From Streptomyces sp. SM11 (GTDB taxonomy: Bacteria; Actinomycetota; Actinomycetes; Streptomycetales; Streptomycetaceae), in NCBI RefSeq assembly GCF_002910905.1, contig NZ_NEUE01000216.1, positions 1-64,000 of the forward strand: a stretch of DNA of 64,000 nucleotides, read 5' to 3'. The notes below the pieces were generated by a model. It was not told the DNA's origin and made no database searches. It was given only the letters and a program-made list of their open reading frames with translations. Position 1 is the first letter of the stretch, and each line of letters opens with the position of its first letter. Below are positions 34,374 through 42,887 of the stretch, in pieces. Position numbers and translations under genes: made by a program.

Positions 34374-36137
34374 TCACTCCGGAGGGGTCGGCCGCACCAC
34401 CGGCGGGCCCTCGCGGATCCGGGAGGCCAGTACGGCGATGTCGTCCTCGGCGTCCTCGCCGAACCGGTCCAGCACCTGATCCAGCAGATCCTCCAGATGC
34501 CCGCCCCGCTGGAGGGTCAGCGAGGCCAGCCGCCGTATGGACACGTCGATGTCCTCGCCCCGGCGCTCCACCAGCCCGTCGGTGTACATGAACAGCACGG
34601 TCCCGGGGCCGCAGGGCACGTACGCGGTCCGGTACCCGCCGAACCCGGTGCCGAGCGGCGGCCCCACCGGCACCGGCACGACCCTGGCCCCGGCGGCGCC
34701 CGGGTCGATGAAGACCGGGGGCAGATGGCTCGCGCTGGCCACCTCGCACACCCCGCCGAACCGGTCGACGACGGCGAGCAGACAGGTCGCCGCCCGGTCC
34801 AGGCCCGACCGCTCGACCATCCCGTCGAGCTGCTCCAGGATCTGGTGGGGCGGCAGGTCCTCCCCTGACAGCAGCCGCAGCAGCGAGCGGTACTGGCTCA
34901 TGGCGACGGCCGCCTCTACCCCGTGGCCCATCACGTCGCCCATCGCCTTCAGGTGCCGGCCGTCCTGGAGCGGTACGACGTCGAACCAGTCGCCGCCGAC
35001 CAGGACGCCCCGGTCGGCGGGGAGGTAGCGGGTGGCGATCTCGACGTGCGGGTGGGGTCCCCAGGGCTCGGAGAGTAGGGAGCGCTGGAGTTCGCGGGCG
35101 ATGCCGTGCTCGTGGTCGTAGCGGCGGGCCTGGTCGAGGCCGACGCCCGCCCGGACGGCGAGTTCGCGGGCGACGGCCACGTCCTGGCCGCTGAAGGCGG
35201 GTGAGCCGTCGGCCCGGACGAGGGTGAGCGTGCCGAGCGGCCGGCCGCGGGCGGTGAGCGGGACGACGAGCGCCTCGCGCAGACCGAGCGCCCGGGAGGC
35301 GGTGATCCGGTCCTTCGTGAAGGCGCTGCGCCCGCTGCTGTAGTTCTCCCAGCCGTCGAGGACCGGCTCGTTCTCCGCCAGGCAGCGGGTCACCGGGGAG
35401 TCCGCCGTGAAATCGACGTACTCCCCGGGATGGCCGAACCGCTGCACCTGCTCGTCGAGATCGCCGTCGCCCCGCAACGCGGCCCGCCGGAGCCGTACGA
35501 CGCCTGGCGCCGGACGGCGTACGGAGTGACCCACCTCGGGCGGGAACACGTCGACCGCCGCGACGTCGGCGAAGTCCGGCACCACCAACGAGGCGAGTTC
35601 CCGGCAGGTGGTGTCCATGTCGAGCGTCGTGCCGATCCGGACGGCGGCGGTGCTGAGGAGGGCGACGTGACCGCGGGCCTCCTCCAGCTCCTCGCGCTGA
35701 CTGGTGATGTCGGTGATCTCGACGACGAACGCCATCAGACCGCACGCCGCCCCGTCAGCGTCCAGCCGGTGGTACGTGGCGCGCCAGAACCGCTGGTCGG
35801 CATCGGCCGTCGCCCGGGTCTGCCCCCGAATCGTCTCCTCGCGGGGCTTTCCGTCGGCCAGGACGTCGCGCAGGGCGGCGGCCCGACCGCGCAGATCGGG
35901 CAGCACTCGGGAGATGGCGCGCCCGATGGGGGAGGCGGCGGGGAGACCGTTGAGCCCTTCGAGGGCCGGGTTGACGTAGGTGTAACGGTGAGCGTGGTCG
36001 AGGACCGCGACGGCGGCCGGATTGCCGTCGAACAGGGCCGCGACGGTCCTCTGGTCCAGGAACGACGGCATGCCGTCGTCGCACGTGTCGGCCTGCAAGA
36101 GCATGCCTCCCGCCGTCGTCGGCTCCCGGTTCTCCAT
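34374..36137 (-). CDS. PAS-GAF-SpoIIE (PP2C-type) serine/threonine phosphatase
   Basis: From ATG 36137 the protein is 587 residues; an in-frame ATG lies at 36164. Domains in order: PAS (~30-140; AVAVLDHAHRYTYVNPALEG), a coiled linker, GAF (~160-320; MDTTCRELASLVVPDFADVA, REALVVPLTARGRPLGTLTL) and a SpoIIE PP2C phosphatase (~350-570; LPADRGVLVGGDWFDVVPL, GDVMGHGVEAAVAMSQYRSL, FMYTDGLVERR) with the metal-binding Asp residues GGDW, GDVMGHG and YTDG present. Streptomyces has many such phosphatases acting on anti-anti-sigma factors. No switch-protein partner is adjacent. Confidence 0.88.
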   Translation of the reverse strand: MENREPTTAGGMLLQADTCDDGMPSFLDQRTVAALFDGNPAAVAVLDHAHRYTYVNPALEGLNGLPAASPIGRAISRVLPDLRGRAAALRDVLADGKPREETIRGQTRATADADQRFWRATYHRLDADGAACGLMAFVVEITDITSQREELEEARGHVALLSTAAVRIGTTLDMDTTCRELASLVVPDFADVAAVDVFPPEVGHSVRRPAPGVVRLRRAALRGDGDLDEQVQRFGHPGEYVDFTADSPVTRCLAENEPVLDGWENYSSGRSAFTKDRITASRALGLREALVVPLTARGRPLGTLTLVRADGSPAFSGQDVAVARELAVRAGVGLDQARRYDHEHGIARELQRSLLSEPWGPHPHVEIATRYLPADRGVLVGGDWFDVVPLQDGRHLKAMGDVMGHGVEAAVAMSQYRSLLRLLSGEDLPPHQILEQLDGMVERSGLDRAATCLLAVVDRFGGVCEVASASHLPPVFIDPGAAGARVVPVPVGPPLGTGFGGYRTAYVPCGPGTVLFMYTDGLVERRGEDIDVSIRRLASLTLQRGGHLEDLLDQVLDRFGEDAEDDIAVLASRIREGPPVVRPTPPE

Positions 36138-36179
36138 CGTCGGCCGTCCACTCCCGTACCGCATCCGCGGGGCGGCCGG

Positions 36180-36935
36180 TCAGCGCGGGGTGCCCGTCCG
36201 GTCCTGGAACGGGCCGGGACCGGGGCCGGGGGCGGGATCAAGGTCCAGGTCCAGGTCGAGGGTGGCCTCGGTGGCCTCGGCGGTGGGTGGCAGGGCGAGG
36301 GCCGCGCCGACCGGCTGCGGCAGACTGCCGGAACCGAGCAATCCGGTGACCAGCCCGGTGGCGAGGCGGTGCCAGACGGCGGCCCGGCGGAGCATGGCGT
36401 GGTCGCCGCCCCGGACGGTGACCATGCAGGTACGGGCTCCGGCACGGCGGGCCCGGGCGGTGAGGGACTGGCTGGCCTGCGGGCTGGTCGTCCGGTCCCG
36501 GTTGCTGTGTACGAGGACGATGTCACGGCCCGCGAGCTGGGTGACCGGATCCCCCGGCGGGCACCAGGGAGCGAGCCCGACGACGCCCCGCACCAGGGGA
36601 TGCCCGGCGGCGCGGAGGGCGGCGCGCGCCCCCATGGAGTGGCCCAGGAGCACCACCGGCAGCTCGTCGCCCGCTTGCTCCCGCAGTGCGTCGAGGGCGG
36701 CCACGGCGTCGTGGAACGGGTCCGCGCGGGTGCCGTTCCAGCCACGGTGGGCGTACCGCACCTGCGTCACGAGGACGTCCTCGCCGGCGGCGCGGGTGGC
36801 CCGGACGACGGCCCGGACGAAGGGGCGCATGCGGACGCCGGGCAGGTTCAGCGGGCCGGGCGGCGGGGGCTCCGTACCGTTCTCGCGGCCCCCGTGCAGG
36901 ACGAGGACCGCTGCCGACGGCGGTCGTCGGGTCAC
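36180..36935 (-). CDS. Alpha/beta hydrolase
   Basis: The 251-residue cytoplasmic hydrolase has the nucleophile elbow GHSMGA (LLGHSMGARAALRAAG), an oxyanion-type LVLHGGRENG near the N-terminus, the acid region IVLVHSNRDRTT and the catalytic His in VRGGDHAML. The C-terminus is an acidic/Pro tail with a DLDLDLD run. GTG 36935 is preceded by TTGGAGG. The substrate is unknown. Confidence 0.85.
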   Translation of the reverse strand: MTRRPPSAAVLVLHGGRENGTEPPPPGPLNLPGVRMRPFVRAVVRATRAAGEDVLVTQVRYAHRGWNGTRADPFHDAVAALDALREQAGDELPVVLLGHSMGARAALRAAGHPLVRGVVGLAPWCPPGDPVTQLAGRDIVLVHSNRDRTTSPQASQSLTARARRAGARTCMVTVRGGDHAMLRRAAVWHRLATGLVTGLLGSGSLPQPVGAALALPPTAEATEATLDLDLDLDPAPGPGPGPFQDRTGTPR

Positions 36936-37175
36936 GTGCAACCTCCAAGGTCCGGGTGCGGGGCGCGGGGCCCCTCTCCCCGTGTTCGGTGCCGGGCCCG
37001 CTCCGGACGGGTGCACGGCACGACGGATCGACGGACCGATTGACCGACGGATCGACGACTCAGCGACTCGACGACCCGACGGGAGCGGAGTGCCGCCCAC
37101 TGTACGGTCACGACCGCGGAACCATCCGTGCCCTCCGCGCCATCCCCGTATGTGAGACCGAAGGAGCCCCTCCTC

Positions 37176-37661
37176 ATGGCATCAGGACCTCAACTCGACA
37201 GCACCGCACCGGACTTCACCCTCCCCGGCGGAGCGCTGTCGGGCGACGCCTTCGAACGCTCCGACTACCGGCTGTCATCCGCCCGCGGCCGGTCCGTGGT
37301 GCTGGCGTTCTACCCGGGGGACAACACCAGCGTCTGCACGAAGCAACTGTGCTCGTACTCCTCGGGCATGGAGGCCTTCGAGGGTCTCGACGCCGACGTC
37401 TGGGGCATCAGTCCACAGGGCGTGGACAGTCATGAGTCGTTCGCCCGCGCCTTCGGTCTGCGCATGCCGCTGCTGGCCGACGAGGGCCGGGAGATCGCCA
37501 AGGCGTACGGGGTCTCCGCGCCGGGCATCGGGGTGCGACGGGCGGTGTTCCTCGTCGGCCCGGACGGCAAGCTGCGCTGGAAGCACGTGGCGCTGCTCGG
37601 GGCGACGTTCCAGTCACTCTCCACACTCACCGACCGACTGTCCGGCATCAAAGATGCGTAA
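37176..37661 (+). CDS. Peroxiredoxin (AhpC/TSA, BCP-like)
   Basis: The 161-residue thiol peroxidase has the motif YPGDNTSVCTKQLC, with the peroxidatic Cys in T-x-x-C and a second Cys five residues on, as in atypical two-Cys BCP-type enzymes. It reduces peroxides using thioredoxin. The fold continues through FLVGPDGKLRWKHVAL. GAAGGAG precedes ATG 37176. Single-gene unit. Confidence 0.9.
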   Translation: MASGPQLDSTAPDFTLPGGALSGDAFERSDYRLSSARGRSVVLAFYPGDNTSVCTKQLCSYSSGMEAFEGLDADVWGISPQGVDSHESFARAFGLRMPLLADEGREIAKAYGVSAPGIGVRRAVFLVGPDGKLRWKHVALLGATFQSLSTLTDRLSGIKDA

Positions 37662-37765
37662 ACACTGCCGGAACCCGGCAGTGACCGAAGCAGGTGGTGT
37701 ATGGGACCATCCAGTCAGATCGACGGAAATCGCTCGGGGGAAGTCGACAACAGGGGAGTGATCGC

Positions 37766-38275
37766 GTGACCTTCTTTCTCGGTCTCGGCATTGCGGGGAT
37801 CGTGCTGCTCGCGCTCTCCCTGATCTTCGGCGGGTTCCTCGAAGGGCTCTTCGACGGTGTCCTCGACGGCCTCTTCGACGGGCTGCTCTCGCTCCCGGTG
37901 ATCGCCGGCTTCATATCGATGCTCGGCTTCGGCGGAGCGATCGTGCTCGGCACGACGAGCGCCGGAACGTTTCTGGCCACCGTCGTCGGCGTCGCCGCCG
38001 GCCTCGTGGCGGGCTGGCTGACCTGGAAGCTCAGCAAGGCCCTGATGCGCGACCAGACGCACGCCACTCCGCGTGGCTCCGACCTGATCGGCACCTCGGG
38101 ATCCGTCGTGACGGCCATCCCGGCCGAGGGCTACGGTGAGGTGCTGCTGCGGCTGGGCGACCAGCCCGTGAAGTACGCGGCCAAGTCGGCCATGCCGGTC
38201 GCGCGCGGGACCGAGATCTGGGTGGAAGAGGCACTGTCGACCACGTCGGTCGCGGTCCGCCCGGTGGAGCGCTGA
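37766..38275 (+). CDS. NfeD-like membrane protein (flotillin partner)
   Basis: The 169-residue protein has N-terminal membrane helices (FFLGLGIAGIVLLALSLIFG and a second hydrophobic block) and a C-terminal OB-fold-like domain (DLIGTSGSVVTAIPAEGYGE, VLLRLGDQPVKYAAKS), as in short NfeD1b/YuaF proteins. These pair with flotillins at membrane microdomains, and a flotillin gene follows. GGGGAG precedes GTG 37766. Confidence 0.75.
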   Translation: MTFFLGLGIAGIVLLALSLIFGGFLEGLFDGVLDGLFDGLLSLPVIAGFISMLGFGGAIVLGTTSAGTFLATVVGVAAGLVAGWLTWKLSKALMRDQTHATPRGSDLIGTSGSVVTAIPAEGYGEVLLRLGDQPVKYAAKSAMPVARGTEIWVEEALSTTSVAVRPVER

Positions 38276-38310
38276 CCACGCGACCACCGCACGCGTCCAC
38301 CCTGACCACC

Positions 38311-38349
38311 ACCGTTACGACCCACCGTTACGACCCTCTGTTACGCAGC
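38311..38349. repeat. 13-bp tandem repeat before the flotillin gene
   Basis: ACCGTTACGACCC occurs twice head to tail (38311-38323, 38324-38336), followed by a diverged third unit TCTGTTACGCAGC (38337-38349). It lies in the 158-bp gap between the NfeD-like and flotillin genes, possibly a regulatory site. Confidence 0.7.
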
Positions 38350-38433
38350 ACACCGCACCGATCAACTCCATAGCACCGCCCCGCTCCACAACAATCTGCC
38401 GTCCCCCCACGGGAGGCAGGGGGGACACTTCTC

Positions 38434-39888
38434 ATGAGTCCAGTAGTCATCGCCGTCATCGGCATCGTCGTACTCCTCGTTCTGCTCGGCCTCGTCGTCA
38501 TCACGCGCTACAAGGTGGCAGGGCCCAGCGAGGCATTCATCATCACCGGCCGCCGCGGCAAGAAGTCGACGGACCCGGTCACCGGACAGACCAGCATCGA
38601 CAACAGCGGCCAGAAGGTCGTCGTCGGTGGCGGCGTCTTCGTCGTGCCGTTCGTCCAGCAGAAGTTCACCCTGGACCTGTCCAGCCGCCACATTCCGATC
38701 GCCGTGCGCGGCGCCGTGACACTGCGCGGCGTCAAGTCGAACCTCGAAGGCGTCGCGATCGTCAAGGTCGGGGGCAGCGAGGACGCGATCCGCGCCGCCG
38801 CCCAGCGCTTCCTCCAGCAGCAGGACGGCATCGTCGGCTTCACCCAGGAAGTGCTCTCCGGCGCGCTCCGCGCGATCGTCGGCCGTATGTCGGTCGAGGA
38901 CATCATCCGGGACCGGGCCGCGTTCGCCGGTCAGGTCGCGGAGGAGGCCGAGGCCAGCCTCTCCGGCCAGGGCCTGATCCTGGACGCCTTCCAGATCCAG
39001 GACATCACCACCGAGGGCTCCTACCTGGAGGACCTCGGCCGCCCGGAGGCCGCCCGTGCCAAGCAGGAGGCGGACATCGCCGAGGCCATCGCGAAGCGGG
39101 CCTCGGAGCAGGCCCGGCTGAAGGCGGCCGAGGAGATCGCCATCGCCGAGCGGACGTACTACCTGAAGCAGGCCGAGATCAAGGCCGAGACGGAAGGCGC
39201 GGCCGCCAAGGCCAACGCCGCCGGTCCCCTCGCCGAGGCCGCACGCCAGCAGGAAGTCCTCCAGGAGCAGGAGAAGGTCGCCGAGCGCCAGGCCGCGCTG
39301 ACCGACCGCGAGCTGGACACGAAGGTCCGTAAGCCCGCCGACGCCGCCCGTTACCAGGCCGAGCAGGAGGCGGAGGCCCGCCGCATCGCCCAGGTCAAGG
39401 AGGCCGAGGCCGACGCGGAGCGCTCGCGCCTGACCGGTCAGGGTGAGAAGCTGCACCGTTCGGCGCTGGCCGACGCGGTCCGCATCGAGGGTGAGGCGGA
39501 CGCCGCGGCGATCGCCGCCAAGGGTTCGGCCGAGGCCGAGGCCATGCAGAAGAAGGCCGACGCGTTCGCGCAGTACGGCGACGCGGCCGTCCTCCAGATG
39601 CTGGTCGAGGTCCTCCCGAGCGTCGTGGCGAAGGCCTCCGAGCCGCTGAGCGCCATCGACAAGATGACGGTCATCTCCACGGACGGCGCGAGCCAGCTGG
39701 CCCGTACGGTCACCGACAACGTCGCGCAGGGCATGGAACTGCTCACCTCGACGACGGGCGTGGACATGACGGCCCTCCTCCAGAACCTGAAGAGCCGCGT
39801 GGGCACGGTGCCCGCTCCCGAGGCCTCGGACGCTCCGGAGGCGGACTCCTCGACGTCGAAGAACGGCGAGATCGAGATCAAGGGCTGA
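38434..39888 (+). CDS. Flotillin (SPFH/band 7 family)
   Basis: The 484-residue protein has an N-terminal membrane anchor (VIAVIGIVVLLVLLGLVVI), an SPFH/PHB domain (residues ~25-190; GGGVFVVPFVQQKFTLDL) and a long EA-rich flotillin coiled coil (~195-380; EADIAEAIAKRASEQARLKA). Flotillins scaffold membrane microdomains and affect fluidity, secretion and signalling. Pairing with the upstream NfeD-like protein matches Bacillus yuaF-floT. The last codons and stop are duplicated directly downstream. Confidence 0.92.
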   Translation: MSPVVIAVIGIVVLLVLLGLVVITRYKVAGPSEAFIITGRRGKKSTDPVTGQTSIDNSGQKVVVGGGVFVVPFVQQKFTLDLSSRHIPIAVRGAVTLRGVKSNLEGVAIVKVGGSEDAIRAAAQRFLQQQDGIVGFTQEVLSGALRAIVGRMSVEDIIRDRAAFAGQVAEEAEASLSGQGLILDAFQIQDITTEGSYLEDLGRPEAARAKQEADIAEAIAKRASEQARLKAAEEIAIAERTYYLKQAEIKAETEGAAAKANAAGPLAEAARQQEVLQEQEKVAERQAALTDRELDTKVRKPADAARYQAEQEAEARRIAQVKEAEADAERSRLTGQGEKLHRSALADAVRIEGEADAAAIAAKGSAEAEAMQKKADAFAQYGDAAVLQMLVEVLPSVVAKASEPLSAIDKMTVISTDGASQLARTVTDNVAQGMELLTSTTGVDMTALLQNLKSRVGTVPAPEASDAPEADSSTSKNGEIEIKG

Positions 39889-39913
39889 CCCGAGATCGAG
39901 ATCAAGGGCTGAC
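39867..39913. repeat. 23-bp duplication of the flotillin 3' end
   Basis: The final codons including the stop (39867-39889, CGAGATCGAGATC...GGCTGAC) are repeated exactly at 39891-39913, a recent 24-bp-period duplication outside the reading frame. Confidence 0.9.
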
Positions 39914-39955
39914 GCGCGAGGCCTCTGCCCGAGGCTGAGCCCGCTCCCGTTTATC

Positions 39956-40002
39956 CGTGCCCGTGCCCGGCAGTGACCTGTTCGCCGCCGGGCACGGGCA
40001 CG
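39956..40002 (+). terminator. Strong terminator of the flotillin operon
   Basis: CGTGCCCGTGCCCGGC (39956-39971) and GCCGGGCACGGGCACG (39987-40002) form a perfect 16-bp stem with a 15-nt loop, followed by GTTCGCGTCCGTTTT. The rest of 40003-40260 holds repeats and no gene. Confidence 0.75.
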
Positions 40003-40209
40003 TTCGCGTCCGTTTTCGGTCCCTCCGCCTGCCGGGCGGCGGCAGCGGCGGTGGCTGCGGCCAGCCGTCCCCGCCCGCCCGGCATCCCCCCCCCCGGTGG
40101 TCGGCTCGCCCCAGCCGCCGGAACCTGACCGCTGTGGTCCGCAGCGCCGGGCACGGGCGGGGCACGGGTGGGGCAGTGCAACGAACCCTGCCAGTCGTAT
40201 TCTCCGGGT

Positions 40210-40257
40210 GGGCTGGTGGGCTGGTGGGCTGGTGGGCTGGTGGGCTGGTGGGCTGGT
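40210..40257. repeat. 8-bp tandem repeat GGGCTGGT x6
   Basis: Six perfect copies of GGGCTGGT followed by GGG, ending exactly at the stop of the PIN-like remnant. Regularly spaced G-runs could form a quadruplex. The two sister junction copies at 44.3 and 49.6 kb lack this expansion. Confidence 0.9.
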
Positions 40258-40260
40258 GGG

Positions 40261-40539
40261 TCAGAGAGGGATGGTGCGGACCTGGCTGACGCAGAGCTTG
40301 GTCATGCCGTCGCTGTCGGACGTCAGCAGGGCGACCCGTTTCGGCCGGCGCAGCGCGACTTCGGCCACCGTGGCGTCGATGGCGTACTCGTGTCCGTACA
40401 GTCCGGCGCCCATGTCATGGAACACCCGCAGCATCGCGCGGAGTTCGCCGCACGCGCGCTCGTGCGTCGGTTGGTGCCAGGACAGTGCCCTCCACGACGA
40501 CCGGAGAGCCGTTCTCCAAGGGGCATAGCGGCATGGCAC
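40261..40539 (-). pseudogene. PIN-domain-like protein remnant (junction copy 1)
   Basis: A 92-residue frame whose second half (GHEYAIDATVAEVALRRP, KRVALLTSDSDGMTKLC, SQVRTIPL) looks like the C-terminal half of a PIN-domain (VapC-like) protein with a late acidic pair (TSDSDG). The N-terminal part with the first catalytic Asp is missing. The tail and its 3' flank recur at 44332 and 49603. Probably inactive. Confidence 0.5.
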
Positions 40540-40595
40540 CGGGAACGAGCACGATTTCTGGACGCTCGCGGACGCGGCGGTGGACGGGGGACGCG

Positions 40596-41735
40596 TCAGT
40601 CGACTCGGAGACCGACCGCCAGCGTCAGTTCAAGGACCCGGTGTGGTGATGCGAGATCGGGAAACAGCTCCCGCAGCTGCGACATCCGGTATCGAACCGT
40701 CTGGGGATGGACGAACAATGCCGCCGCGACCTCGTCCCGTCTGCCCTGGTGCAGCAGCCACGCCCGCAACGTCTCCTCCAGCCGTCGTGCGGTTGCGGCA
40801 GGCAGGGTCCGCAACGGTGCGAGGGCGCGGGCGCGCAGGTCTGCGAACGCGTCCACGTCGGCGCTGAGCACCAGGTCGGTCAGGTGGTCCTCGGTGTCGC
40901 GAATCTCGGAGGAGAGGGAGCGCGCGCGTACGGCTCGCGCGTACGAGGCGGACGCATGAGTCCATCGCCGGGCCGGGCCGACCACGGCGGCGCGGTCGGT
41001 CAGCTGCCGCAGGAGACGTGATCGGTCGGCATCGGGGACGAGGAGCACACCGGTGGCATCCGGCAGATCGTCGAGGACGAGGGTGCTCGGGTCGAGTGTC
41101 CGGTAGGCAGGTCGGGCCTGGGCGGCGGGCAGCAGGACGGCGGTCAGCGAAACCGGAGGCTGCCACCTGGCCCGTTGACCGGAGGCCAGCAGCACGTCCG
41201 GGCTCGCGCCGGCGAGGAGGTCGCGGGCCAGGTGTTCCAGGTGGCGCTCGTGATCTCTGCCCCGGGCGGCCAGTTCGTCGGCGTGTCCCGCGGCGCTCGC
41301 GGCGGAGAGCTCGTCGATGTAGGCGAAGGTCAGCTCGGCGAACTTCGCGACCTCGGCGGCGGGCAGACCTGCGGGTACGGCACCCGCTGCCAGGCATCGC
41401 CAGGCGACGCGGGCGCCGACACGGTAGGCGCTGAGCAGGGCGTCCATCGAACGGCCGTCGCGCACCTCGCCGCGGCCCAGCTCGTAGGCGGCGTCACCGG
41501 CGTCGCCGCCCGTGGCGTTCCCGCTCGCGAGGTCCAGGTAGTGCCCCAGGGCGGTGCGGACGGCTCTGCGGATGGTGGCGCCCATGCGACCCGAAAGAGC
41601 ATGGGCGTAGGGAGGGACCTCGTCGATGATCGCCTGGACGACTTCGTCGGCGGTGGTCCTCAGTGCGGCCCGAAGGGCGGTGACCGTCGTTTCATCCAGG
41701 GTCAGTTCGCTGGCCCTCCGGATTGCATAGCTCAC
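40596..41735 (-). CDS. PucR/CdaR-family transcriptional regulator
   Basis: The 379-residue protein ends in a PucR-type HTH (LLHQGRRDEVAAALFVHPQT, VRYRMSQLRELF). The body resembles RsbRD/PucR regulators (ELTFAYIDELSAASAAGHAD, RARWQPPVSLTAVLLPAAQA). GTG 41735 lies 86 bp from the divergent ferredoxin-reductase gene. This regulator/reductase/desaturase trio recurs in actinomycetes, so it probably controls fatty-acid desaturation. Confidence 0.85.
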   Translation of the reverse strand: MSYAIRRASELTLDETTVTALRAALRTTADEVVQAIIDEVPPYAHALSGRMGATIRRAVRTALGHYLDLASGNATGGDAGDAAYELGRGEVRDGRSMDALLSAYRVGARVAWRCLAAGAVPAGLPAAEVAKFAELTFAYIDELSAASAAGHADELAARGRDHERHLEHLARDLLAGASPDVLLASGQRARWQPPVSLTAVLLPAAQARPAYRTLDPSTLVLDDLPDATGVLLVPDADRSRLLRQLTDRAAVVGPARRWTHASASYARAVRARSLSSEIRDTEDHLTDLVLSADVDAFADLRARALAPLRTLPAATARRLEETLRAWLLHQGRRDEVAAALFVHPQTVRYRMSQLRELFPDLASPHRVLELTLAVGLRVD

Positions 41736-41821
41736 TTTTTGTTCCCTGCGAACAATTCAGTCGACCAGATCTACATCCTGTGGTCAGGACTTTACGCCTG
41801 GAGGCGCAGCAAGCTGGAGAC

Positions 41822-42880
41822 ATGACGAGTGGAGCCCTCCGCAGTAGGGCGTGGAAACTGCTGGAGATGGTCACGACGCCGCTGCTGCCGTCGGACTACC
41901 TCGACCTGGTCAGCCCGCTGCGTGCGGGCGCTGACCTGTGTGGGCGCATCGAGGCCGTGCACTCCGAGACGGATGACGCCGCGACTGTCGTGATCAGGCC
42001 GGGGCGGGGCTGGCGCGGCCACACAGCCGGCCAGTACGTGAGGATCGGGGTCGACGTCGACGGAGTGCGCCTGTGGCGTGCCTACTCCATCACCTCGCCG
42101 ACAAACCGCCGGGACGGCCGTGTCACGATCACCGTGAAGGCGATCCCGGACGGCAAGGTCAGCAACCACCTGGTCCGCAGGGCGAAACCGGGCACGCTGA
42201 TCCAGCTCGACCAGCCGACCGGTGACTTCGTACTGCCGCGGGCCAAGCCCGCCAAGGTGCTCTACCTGACGGCCGGCAGCGGCATCACGCCCGTGATGGG
42301 CATGCTGCGCGACATCGAGCTCGACGACGTCGTCATGGTCCACTGCGCGCCACAGCCTCAGGACGTGATCTTCCGCAAGGAACTGCACGGCCTGGTCGCG
42401 GACAAGAAGCTCCGGCTCACCGAGGTGCACACCGACACGGACGGCAAGCTCGACATCGCCCGTCTCGACGAACTCGTGCCCGACTGGGCCGAGCGCGAGA
42501 CCTGGGCCTGCGGGCCCGCAGGCCTGCTCGACGCCGCCGAAGAGCACTGGACCGAACAGGGCGTCCAAGAGCACCTGCACACCGAACGCTTCCGCCCCAG
42601 CATCGCCGTCGTCGCCGGCGACGGCGGCGAGGTCACGTTCAACGCCACCGGCAAGACCATCGACGCGGACGGCGCCACGCCGTTGCTCGACATCGGCGAG
42701 GCGGCCGGTGTGCTCATGCCCTCCGGGTGCCGCATGGGCATCTGCTTCGGCTGTGTCACACCGCTCAAGGCGGGTGCCGTCCGCGACCTGCGCACGGGCG
42801 AGATCACCGAGGCCGCGCCGGGCGTCCTTATTCAAACCTGCGTGTCCGCCGCGGCGGGCCCCTGTGACATCGAACGGTAG
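41822..42880 (+). CDS. Ferredoxin reductase with fused 2Fe-2S domain (desaturase partner)
   Basis: The 352-residue protein has an FAD domain (AGQYVRIGVDVDGVRLWRAY, SITSP), an NAD(P)H domain (LYLTAGSGITPVMGML, TWACGPAGLL) and a C-terminal plant-type ferredoxin domain with Cys residues in SGCRMGICFGCVTPL and a last Cys in IQTCVSA. It should pass electrons from NAD(P)H to the desaturase encoded 7 bp downstream, like Mycobacterium Rv3230c with DesA3. ATG 41822 has CTGGAGA upstream. Confidence 0.92.
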   Translation: MTSGALRSRAWKLLEMVTTPLLPSDYLDLVSPLRAGADLCGRIEAVHSETDDAATVVIRPGRGWRGHTAGQYVRIGVDVDGVRLWRAYSITSPTNRRDGRVTITVKAIPDGKVSNHLVRRAKPGTLIQLDQPTGDFVLPRAKPAKVLYLTAGSGITPVMGMLRDIELDDVVMVHCAPQPQDVIFRKELHGLVADKKLRLTEVHTDTDGKLDIARLDELVPDWAERETWACGPAGLLDAAEEHWTEQGVQEHLHTERFRPSIAVVAGDGGEVTFNATGKTIDADGATPLLDIGEAAGVLMPSGCRMGICFGCVTPLKAGAVRDLRTGEITEAAPGVLIQTCVSAAAGPCDIER

Positions 42881-42887
42881 GAGCACC

